From NCBI GenBank assembly GCA_002383665.1, contig DFZI01000058.1:1-7081 (forward strand): 7,081 nucleotides of DNA, read 5' to 3'. Position numbers and translations under genes: made by a program. Origin of the DNA: Dehalococcoidia bacterium UBA4060 (GTDB taxonomy: Bacteria; Chloroflexota; Dehalococcoidia; GIF9; UBA5629). Shown in pieces: positions 1 through 5,460 of this stretch. Under the pieces are notes generated by a model. It had not been told where the DNA came from and did not search any database. It worked only from the letters and a program-made list of their open reading frames with translations. Numbering within the stretch: position 1 is the first letter of the stretch; each line of letters starts with the position of its first letter.

Positions 1-25
1 TGTATTATTTCTTCTTCTATAGACA

Positions 26-48
26 CCAGGTTACCTCTATTTACCTGG
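26..48. repeat. Inverted repeat with embedded direct repeat, possible operator
   Basis: CCAGGT at 26-31 is the exact reverse complement of ACCTGG at 43-48, with an 11-base loop. Inside it TTACCT occurs twice (31-36 and 41-46), exactly 10 bp apart, which is one helical turn. No T-tract follows, so it does not look like a terminator for either strand. A protein-binding site upstream of the dehydrogenase gene is possible, but this is inference from symmetry alone. Confidence 0.35.
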
Positions 49-92
49 CATCTATTATATAAAACGTAAGTTCTAATAAAAAGTTTATAACT

Positions 93-112
93 GCTATCAT
101 GGCTATGATGGC
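93..112. repeat. Short hairpin upstream of the SDR gene
   Basis: GCTATCAT (93-100) pairs with ATGATGGC (105-112) across a four-base GGCT loop, giving an 8 bp stem with one G-T wobble. It is followed by a GGGCCC palindrome (113-118 region) and not by a T-run, so an intrinsic terminator is unlikely. It sits about 50 bp before the dehydrogenase start. Bases 1-164 contain no coding region that I can support on either strand. Confidence 0.35.
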
Positions 113-152
113 GGGCCCTAAACAGGCTGAGATGGTATTATTATTTAGCAGG

Positions 153-158
153 TATAAT
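153..158 (+). promoter_or_regulatory. Consensus -10 box just before the SDR start codon
   Basis: A perfect TATAAT lies six bases before the GTG start at 165. If used, transcription would begin at or next to the start codon and give a leaderless message. No convincing -35 hexamer is seen 16-18 bp upstream and there is no extended TGn, so the promoter may be weak, activator-dependent or a chance match. Confidence 0.35.
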
Positions 159-164
159 TAAGCT

Positions 165-1052
165 GTGAGATGGGATATTAAGGATAAATACTGCATGGTC
201 ACAGGGGGCAGTTCAGGGATTGGGCAGTATATTGCAGCTGGACTTGCAGCCCAGGGGGCACACGTTGCTATAGTTTGCCGCGACTCTGCTCGGGGGGTGG
301 ACGCTGTGAATAACATTGTCCGTGATACTGGCAACGGCAGGGTCGAGCTGTTATTGGCCGATTTGTCTTCGCAGCAGCAGTTGAAAAAAGTTGCACACGA
401 ATATCGGCAAAGATTCCCTGCTCTGCATGTACTGGTTAACAATGCTGGAGTGATCATGAATGACCGTGTGTTAACGGAAGATGGCATTGAGATGACATTT
501 GCAGTCAACTATCTGGCTTCTTTCATGCTGACCAATGTGCTGATGGATATGTTGAGAGCAAGCGCTCCCGCTCGTATTGTAAACCTGACCTCGGCGATGC
601 ACCGGACGGTAAGACTTGATTTCAATAATCTTCAGGGGGAAAGACGTTATAGCCGTGATCTATCCTATGCGCAGTCCAAGCTGGCTAATGCTGTGTTCAC
701 CCGAGAGCTTGCCTGCAGGTTGGAAGGCAGTGGGGTCAGTGTGAATTGCGTTTGCCCCGGCGCCGTATCATCACGAATATGGGATAATTCCAGCAGGATG
801 GTCAGCACCATTTTCAGGCTGTTAATGAAGGGGCCGCAGGAGGGATCAGTGTTACCATTGTATGTGGCATCGTCAGAAGAGGTAGAGGGGCTGACAGGTT
901 GTTATTTTCAGACGGGTCAGCATCTAAAAATGTCGAAGGTCAAAACAAAGGGGGCAATAACCAAATCATCACCGGAAACTTATGATAGGGCAGTTGCTGC
1001 CAAGTTGTGGGAAATCAGCGAAAGGCTGACCGGTGTACATTTCAGCATCTGA
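165..1052 (+). CDS. Short-chain dehydrogenase/reductase, retinol-dehydrogenase-like
   Basis: This is a 295-residue NAD(P)-dependent oxidoreductase of the classical SDR fold, in a soluble single-domain form. Seen directly: the cofactor motif TGGSSGIG (residues 13-20), Asp66 in ADLSS for the adenine ring, NNAG (92-95), and the catalytic set Asn115, Ser143, Tyr168 and Lys172 (YAQSK), then PG at 198-199. The stretch around 100-130 (TEDGIEMTFAVNYL) is typical of the RDH11-14/WWOX-like branch of SDRs, which act on retinoid, steroid or other lipid carbonyls and alcohols. The substrate here cannot be read from sequence. A stop codon (TAA, 159-161) directly precedes the GTG start, so no longer protein is possible; ATG at 195 would cut into the strand before the glycine motif and is less likely. 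No good Shine-Dalgarno is present. The gene stands alone and ends 15 bp from the convergent corA-like gene. Confidence 0.9.
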   Translation: MRWDIKDKYCMVTGGSSGIGQYIAAGLAAQGAHVAIVCRDSARGVDAVNNIVRDTGNGRVELLLADLSSQQQLKKVAHEYRQRFPALHVLVNNAGVIMNDRVLTEDGIEMTFAVNYLASFMLTNVLMDMLRASAPARIVNLTSAMHRTVRLDFNNLQGERRYSRDLSYAQSKLANAVFTRELACRLEGSGVSVNCVCPGAVSSRIWDNSSRMVSTIFRLLMKGPQEGSVLPLYVASSEEVEGLTGCYFQTGQHLKMSKVKTKGAITKSSPETYDRAVAAKLWEISERLTGVHFSI

Positions 1053-1067
1053 GAGCTTCAAGATATC

Positions 1068-2201
1068 CTATTTCTTAGGTTTATGAGGCAGTATGCCGAA
1101 GCTTTTTACCCAGATAAATGCCAGTGCAGTGGCAATGATCGTTGCACCGGTTAACAGCACAATGTACCAGCCTGAATCCTCCGCTGTCATTCCAAAGGCT
1201 GAGTTGCTCAGGATCGTAGCCAGTGTGTTGGGCACCAGGAAAGCTGTTCCGAGCACGGTCAAATAGGTCATGAGAAGCGCCATCTTATTATTCATAGCTT
1301 GAAGCTGGTTGTTATAAATGGTTTGCAGGACTTCCAGGCCTGAGGCCAGAACATCAGACATATGTTCGGAAAGACTGATCTGGCGGTTGACGTTTTCAGC
1401 CAGGAATTCGATCTTTTTCAGCATATCTGGTTGATCGGTCAACAGGTTGGCGTCGCCGTAACGTAGGTCATGCAGGACATCAACGGTATCCCATAGGGCA
1501 TTGAGGTAGGTTATCAGTGCGTGTTTCATATCGTATATTCGAGGCCCGAGAATATTGCGGTCAATCTCGGGATCCATGATGCATCTGTTAAGGTCGTCTC
1601 CTCGTTCCTCGATCTGGCGGAGATGCTCGAAGTTTCGGTCATTATTCTGATCGATGATGCGGATGAGCAGCATGGTTAACTTGTCTTCCGCTGAAAGTTC
1701 AAGGGGTATTTTCCCCAGTATTTTTGTTGAATAGCGGCGCAGCCGTGTAAAACGGCGATCGACCAGCATTGGATGTACTGTGAAAATGAAGTTCCTTTTT
1801 AAAAAAAGAACAGTAGTATGGTTTTGCACATCTATATGGTCATTCAGACGTATCTGGATGGAAGGCAGCTTTATTCCCATTTCAACATCATAATCCAGAT
1901 AGAGCAGACTTGAGTTATCGATAAGTATGCTGGTGAGCTGTTCGCTGAAACCAAGCATAGAGGCACTGCGTTTGGCGTCCTGCTCAAAGTTAGATGTACG
2001 ATAATCTACCCACGCCAGCAGTGAGTTTGCTAATATGTCGAGAAAGCAGGCAGGAGAGTCGGCATCCTGCAATACGACATTGCCGTCTTTGAGCATCGCA
2101 GAGCAGAACCAGTGCTTTTCAAATGCTTCAGTAGTGTTGACTGGAAGGGTAGTGCTGTTTTCAGCAGCCAATATATCAGCCATCTCTTTAATCCGGTACA
2201 C
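1068..2201 (-). CDS. CorA-like divalent cation transporter with divergent signature
   Basis: The 377-residue protein has the CorA plan: a soluble N-terminal domain (about 1-160), long charged helices (about 165-305) that would form the cytoplasmic funnel and stalk, and two C-terminal membrane helices (about 308-332 and 346-366) ending in a short basic tail (HKPKK). CorA proteins form pentameric Mg2+/Co2+ channels in the cytoplasmic membrane. The helix-joining loop normally carries Gly-Met-Asn; here it reads FGMT (336-339), preceded by LVPNTLATIL instead of the usual IPLTFIAGIYGMN type. Metal selectivity is therefore uncertain, and Zn2+ efflux-type or unknown roles are possible. The start is GTG with a TAA four bases upstream in frame; GGAGAAG lies 17 nt before it, an unusually long spacing. 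ATG at residue 7 is an alternative but has no spaced ribosome binding site. A strong promoter precedes the gene. It converges with the SDR gene. Confidence 0.82.
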   Translation of the reverse strand: MYRIKEMADILAAENSTTLPVNTTEAFEKHWFCSAMLKDGNVVLQDADSPACFLDILANSLLAWVDYRTSNFEQDAKRSASMLGFSEQLTSILIDNSSLLYLDYDVEMGIKLPSIQIRLNDHIDVQNHTTVLFLKRNFIFTVHPMLVDRRFTRLRRYSTKILGKIPLELSAEDKLTMLLIRIIDQNNDRNFEHLRQIEERGDDLNRCIMDPEIDRNILGPRIYDMKHALITYLNALWDTVDVLHDLRYGDANLLTDQPDMLKKIEFLAENVNRQISLSEHMSDVLASGLEVLQTIYNNQLQAMNNKMALLMTYLTVLGTAFLVPNTLATILSNSAFGMTAEDSGWYIVLLTGATIIATALAFIWVKSFGILPHKPKK

Positions 2202-2238
2202 TATTTAATAAAGCGATTCTTCTCCCCGGCTCTGACGC

Positions 2239-2267
2239 ATTATCTCAGATAAAAATCAGGAGGTCAA
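2239..2267 (-). promoter_or_regulatory. Sigma-70-type promoter for the corA-like gene
   Basis: On the minus strand TTGACC (2267-2262) and GATAAT (2244-2239) are separated by 17 bp. Each hexamer matches five of six consensus bases. Transcription would start near 2232, giving a leader of about 30 nt that contains GGAGAAG (2225-2219). This also explains the plus-strand AGGAGGT at 2258-2264, which has no start codon behind it. Confidence 0.65.
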
Positions 2268-2297
2268 TCGGCATTTATATTGCACAAAAATCCCGAA

Positions 2298-2313
2298 TGA
2301 GCCAGATGGCTCA
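2298..2313. repeat. Perfect inverted repeat in the divergent intergenic region
   Basis: TGAGCC (2298-2303) and GGCTCA (2308-2313) form a perfect 6 bp stem with an AGAT loop, followed on the plus strand by six A residues. The lack of an adjacent T-run on either strand argues against a normal intrinsic terminator. It lies between the corA promoter and the receiver gene, so an operator or decayed sequence are both possible. Confidence 0.4.
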
Positions 2314-2422
2314 AAAAATATCACCATACGGGCATGGCCTGGATTTAATAATTGGATGAGAATTAGCAAGGTGTATTTCTTTTTCTGAAAATTGTGTAGT
2401 TTTAGGCTGGTATCGATATCTT

Positions 2423-2427
2423 AAGGG
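2423..2427 (+). promoter_or_regulatory. Ribosome binding site deciding the receiver-gene start
   Basis: AAGGG ends nine bases before ATG 2437, a normal spacing. The upstream TTG at 2428 is only one base from this site and cannot use it, so ATG 2437 is preferred. An in-frame TAA at 2422-2424 closes the frame upstream. Confidence 0.5.
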
Positions 2428-2436
2428 TTGGGGGAA

Positions 2437-2949
2437 ATGACTTCTATCAAAGTTGATTCGCAAGCAGGCATTGGAGTTGGATGCAGTATGTGTTTACCTG
2501 TCTGGCAACATATTCTGCCGGAAGATCCTGTTGAGACGGGTCTCAATCAATCATTGAAAGAGAAAAGGGTGTTGCTGATGGATGATGAAAAAATGATCAG
2601 AGAAGTGACGGGAAGAATATTGAAACATATGGGTATCGGAGAGGTGCTGATAGCGTGTGATGGTGAGGAGGCTTTGCATATTTATAATAAGTCGCGTTTT
2701 AATGGCAATCTGGTTGATGTAGTCATCATGGACCTTACCATATCTGGTGGCATGGGAGGTAAAGAGGCCTTGTATGAAATGCTTAAAATAGACCCGAATA
2801 TCAAGGCCATTATATCAAGCGGGTATGCTGATGCCACCATATTGTCGGATTATCGCAGATATGGTTTTCGAGGGGTGCTGGTTAAACCTTACAATATACA
2901 GGAACTTAATAGGGTGCTAAGTGAAGTGATAACTGGCCAAGCCCAGTGA
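2437..2949 (+). CDS. Receiver-domain protein, likely truncated hybrid histidine kinase
   Basis: The protein is 170 residues from ATG 2437 (173 from TTG 2428; residue numbers here follow the longer form). Residues 47-168 are a complete CheY-like receiver domain: acidic pair Asp52-Asp53, phospho-acceptor Asp102 in VIMDLTISGGMGG, switch Ser131 in ISSGYA, Phe147, and Lys153 in LVKPY. The pattern (SGGMGG, SSGYAD) is that of receivers attached to the C-terminus of hybrid kinases. Residues 7-25 (IKVDSQAGIGVG...CLPV) match the last strand and G3-like end of a HATPase_c domain, normally written as I-V-S-x-x-G-x-GT-x-F-x-I-x-LP. So the frame opens in the middle of what was a kinase, and residues 26-46 are the usual linker. 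No DNA-binding output domain follows. It may now work as a stand-alone single-domain receiver, or it may be a decaying fragment. Convergent with gap, with 59 bp between. Confidence 0.8.
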   Translation: MTSIKVDSQAGIGVGCSMCLPVWQHILPEDPVETGLNQSLKEKRVLLMDDEKMIREVTGRILKHMGIGEVLIACDGEEALHIYNKSRFNGNLVDVVIMDLTISGGMGGKEALYEMLKIDPNIKAIISSGYADATILSDYRRYGFRGVLVKPYNIQELNRVLSEVITGQAQ

Positions 2950-3008
2950 ACAATCTGAGGAGTATCTACTGCACCCCTGAATGCTCAGAAAACCTGCAAT
3001 CGCAAGCC

Positions 3009-4022
3009 TTAAACGCCCTTATTCAGCATAAAGATAGCGAGGTCGGCCATTCTGCAGCTATAACCCCATTCGTTGTCATACCAGGCGATAACTTTGGTCA
3101 TGTTCCCTCCTATCACCATGGTCTGTAATGCATCAAATATGGAGCTATGCTGGTTGCCCTTGAAGTCCGTGCTGACCAGCGGCTCATTGCAATATTCAAT
3201 GATACCTTTGAGTTTACTGGCCGCAGCTTCCTTGAAGGCATTATTTATCTGTTCGACACTTACATCTTTGCCTAGGTCGCAGACAAGGTCACAGATGGAC
3301 ACGGTGGGCACAGGCACACGCAATGCTATACCATGAAGTTTGCCCTTGACCTCGGGGATGACCAGAGATACTGCTTTGGCTGCGCCTGTCGTGGTTGGGA
3401 CAATATTCGTGGCAGCGGACCTCGCCCGGCGAAGGTCTTTGTGGTACATGTCAAGTAATCTCTGGTCGTTGGTATATGCATGTACGGTGGTAAGCAGCCC
3501 CTTGGTAACTCCGAAGTTGTCGTTGAGGATTTTTACCACAGGCGCTATGCAGTTGGTCGTGCAGGAAGCATTGGATACTATATTATGCTTTTTGGAATCA
3601 TACTTGTCTTCATTTACACCCATGACTATGGTAATATCCTCGTTGGTAGCCGGAGCGGAGATGATGACCTTTTTCGCCCCGCCTTGAAGATGAGCTGCAG
3701 CTTTGGTAGCGTCGGTAAAAAGGCCCGTTGATTCAATTACGATTTCTGCTCCGAGGTCTTTCCAGGGTATTTTGGCCGGATCACGCTCCACTACGACTTT
3801 GGTCTTCTCCCCATCTACAATAATGGAATCTGAAGTCGCCTCGATTTTACCAGGATAAATCCCGTAGGTGCTGTCGTATTTAAGTAGGTGGGCATTGGTT
3901 TTGGCATCAGTGAGATCATTGACTGCGACAATCTCAAGTTTATCTCCATAGTGCTGATTGATCGCTCTGAAAACAAGGCGTCCTATCCTGCCGAACCCGT
4001 TAATACCGATTTTGTATGCCAT
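3009..4022 (-). CDS. gap: Glyceraldehyde-3-phosphate dehydrogenase, type I
   Basis: A full-length 337-residue GAPDH, converting glyceraldehyde-3-phosphate, phosphate and NAD(P)+ to 1,3-bisphosphoglycerate, reversible and so used in glycolysis and gluconeogenesis. Seen directly: Rossmann motif NGFGRIGR (8-15), VNDLTD (34-39) with the acidic residue that favours NAD, catalytic Cys154 in SNASCTTNC, His181 in TVHAYTNDQ, the S-loop with HKDLRRARSAA (194-204), and the C-terminal WYDNEWGYS. The pair corresponding to Leu187-Pro188 of NAD-specific enzymes is Met192-Tyr193 here, so cofactor choice is not fully settled. It is the last gene of the eno operon: ATG 4022 follows the queF stop by 3 nt, and its AGGAGGG ribosome site (4029-4035) is made by the codons of the final residues of QueF. 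No convincing intrinsic terminator is seen after the stop (2950-3008). Confidence 0.97.
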   Translation of the reverse strand: MAYKIGINGFGRIGRLVFRAINQHYGDKLEIVAVNDLTDAKTNAHLLKYDSTYGIYPGKIEATSDSIIVDGEKTKVVVERDPAKIPWKDLGAEIVIESTGLFTDATKAAAHLQGGAKKVIISAPATNEDITIVMGVNEDKYDSKKHNIVSNASCTTNCIAPVVKILNDNFGVTKGLLTTVHAYTNDQRLLDMYHKDLRRARSAATNIVPTTTGAAKAVSLVIPEVKGKLHGIALRVPVPTVSICDLVCDLGKDVSVEQINNAFKEAAASKLKGIIEYCNEPLVSTDFKGNQHSSIFDALQTMVIGGNMTKVIAWYDNEWGYSCRMADLAIFMLNKGV

Positions 4023-4025
4023 TTT

Positions 4026-4448
4026 TTACCCTCCTTTAACGGTTTTCCCTTTCTTATATTCTGATACTATCCTGGTGAGGATCCCACCGCGGATATTCCA
4101 CTCGCTTATTACCTGTATAGATTTCGGTTTGAGCACTTTGACCAGGTCCTGGAGTATCCTGTTAGTTGACGCCTCATAAAAAGTAGAGACTGTTCTGAAG
4201 CTGGTTAGATATAGTTTTAATGACTTGAATTCAATGATATGTTTATCAGGCACATACTTTATTGTAATCGTAGCAAAATCTGGCTGCCCGGCATTTATTG
4301 GGCAAAGTGCCGTGAACTCATGCGATACAATCTCTATCTCATATTCCTGTCCGGGATAGGGATTGGGCATGACTATGAGCAACTCAGGCTGTGGCTTGTC
4401 GGAATAAACCAGACTGAGTGAATGAACTTTTTTATATAGTGCATCCAT
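4026..4448 (-). CDS. queF: NADPH-dependent preQ0 reductase QueF (type I)
   Basis: The 140-residue protein is a single-module (type I, T-fold) QueF, which reduces the nitrile of 7-cyano-7-deazaguanine to preQ1 on the way to queuosine in tRNA. Seen directly: nucleophile Cys49 in FTALCP, general acid Asp57 in GQPDFATI, the NADPH-binding QueF motif EFKSLKLY (73-80), substrate Glu92 in FYEAS, and the C-terminal RGG (120-122). Two departures from the Bacillus enzyme as I recall it (Cys55, Asp62, His96, Glu97): one extra residue between Cys and Asp (CPINAGQPD), and Tyr91 where His96 is expected, while the Asp-Glu spacing of 35 is kept. Activity is likely but the substrate pocket is altered. It starts 3 nt after the MBL stop with only a weak AGG upstream, so translation is probably coupled. 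A tRNA-modification gene inside a glycolytic operon is unexpected. Archaeal QueF-like amidinotransferases lack the NADPH motif, which is present here. Confidence 0.92.
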   Translation of the reverse strand: MDALYKKVHSLSLVYSDKPQPELLIVMPNPYPGQEYEIEIVSHEFTALCPINAGQPDFATITIKYVPDKHIIEFKSLKLYLTSFRTVSTFYEASTNRILQDLVKVLKPKSIQVISEWNIRGGILTRIVSEYKKGKTVKGG

Positions 4449-4451
4449 CGG

Positions 4452-5447
4452 TTATGCGCCTAACCAGTAAGTTACCTTCTCTGGTTCATCAATCCTTTTG
4501 CCTTTGTTTTCAGCGACAAGAAATTGCAAATAGGCCAGTGTCTCAAGCACTGCCTGCCTTTTATCTACAGGCTTTAGTTTATCATAATCGACCGGTTCGC
4601 CATCAATAAGCCATGGCAGGACTCTGGCAAGCTCATAACCGGTTTTAGTATCAACTCCCATTAGCTGCTGTATTTTCATGATCATATCATTGTGTACTTG
4701 CAGTATATTATCGATCTTGGGGCCCATTCCACTGAAGACCGGACCATGTCCAGGTAAAATGAACCTGACCTCCAGTTCAGACAGTGTGTTGACGGAGGTA
4801 ACATAGTCCCCTAATGGATTTTCGCTGGACTGTGGATGGTAGCAGATGATGGGTGCAGTTTCAGCAAGAATGTGGTCGCCGGTGAAAAGATATTTTTTGG
4901 CAGGCTCATAGAAACACAGATGGCCTCTGGTATGTCCGGGTGTTAGCACTGCCTGGAATTGAAAAGGTTCTATTGATATGCGGTCTCCTGGTTTCAATAG
5001 CTGTGCCTGTGTAAGGGGATAAACGCCGTTATGCAGGCTGAGCGAAGCCTCTGTAAGCATCTTGAGCTCCCAATCGGGCACGCCATTGGCAGCCAGGAAA
5101 GCAGACATCTGCCCCAATAGTTCATCAGGATGGGTGTAGCGCGAGTCCAGTAAACTATACTCGATATCGCTGACAAATACCTTTGCTCCTACCAGTGTGG
5201 CTATCTTGCCCGCCAGGCCAAGGTGATCGGGGTGGATATGGGTAACAGCTATATGTGTTATATCTTTCAGAGCGAAGCCGCTGGCCTTCATCTCCTGTGC
5301 AAGTGTATTGAAAGATTCCGTAGTATTCCATCCAGTATCGATCATGAGGTTGCCGCTGTTGCCTTCGATAATGTAGATATTTACGCTACTGGTCTCTTTT
5401 CCGGGGAGCGGTAACTTGATCTGATGAACGCCTTTGAACAGCTCCAT
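4452..5447 (-). CDS. MBL-fold metallo-hydrolase, LACTB2/glyoxalase II-like
   Basis: The 331-residue soluble enzyme has a complete metallo-beta-lactamase fold: THIHPDH (69-75) holding the metal ligands His70, His72, Asp74 and His75, then His172 in PGHTRGH, Asp191 in FTGDHIL, and His234 in LPGHGP. This set predicts a two-metal site and hydrolysis of a thioester, lactone, phosphodiester or similar bond; substrate cannot be read. Residues about 245-331 form a helical tail with ETLAYLQFLV near 301-310, resembling the winged-helix-like C-terminal part of LACTB2-type proteins, so it is longer than a plain glyoxalase II. It sits between eno and queF; a strong AGGAGG directly downstream of the eno stop serves its ATG at 5447 after 9 nt. 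Co-transcription with enolase and GAPDH hints at metabolite clean-up in central metabolism, which is inference. Confidence 0.9.
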   Translation of the reverse strand: MELFKGVHQIKLPLPGKETSSVNIYIIEGNSGNLMIDTGWNTTESFNTLAQEMKASGFALKDITHIAVTHIHPDHLGLAGKIATLVGAKVFVSDIEYSLLDSRYTHPDELLGQMSAFLAANGVPDWELKMLTEASLSLHNGVYPLTQAQLLKPGDRISIEPFQFQAVLTPGHTRGHLCFYEPAKKYLFTGDHILAETAPIICYHPQSSENPLGDYVTSVNTLSELEVRFILPGHGPVFSGMGPKIDNILQVHNDMIMKIQQLMGVDTKTGYELARVLPWLIDGEPVDYDKLKPVDKRQAVLETLAYLQFLVAENKGKRIDEPEKVTYWLGA

Positions 5448-5460
5448 TAATGGGTTCCTC

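Noticed and set aside
93..102. Repeat shared between 93-102 and 6791-6800 (ATGGCTATCAT-like)
   Set aside because: Only about nine bases match in inverted orientation, short enough to arise by chance in 7 kb.
158..508. Minus-strand 116-residue frame opposite the SDR gene
   Set aside because: It is fully antisense to a well-supported SDR with all motifs; composition rich in Ser, Thr, Cys and Pro is typical of a shadow frame.
2258..2264. Plus-strand AGGAGGT resembling a strong Shine-Dalgarno
   Set aside because: No start codon lies 4-12 bases downstream; the bases are better explained as the -35 element of the minus-strand corA promoter.
2298..2319. Intrinsic terminator at the TGAGCC/GGCTCA hairpin
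   Set aside because: The A-run follows on the plus strand and precedes the hairpin on the minus strand; no gene ends just before it in either direction.
2955..2988. Terminator between the receiver gene and gap (CTGAG...CTCAG)
   Set aside because: Only 5 bp of stem with a 24-base loop and no T-tract on either strand.
2946..3128. Plus-strand 60-residue frame after the receiver gene
   Set aside because: Its second half lies antisense within gap, it has no recognisable domain, and its first part shows no ribosome site with good spacing.
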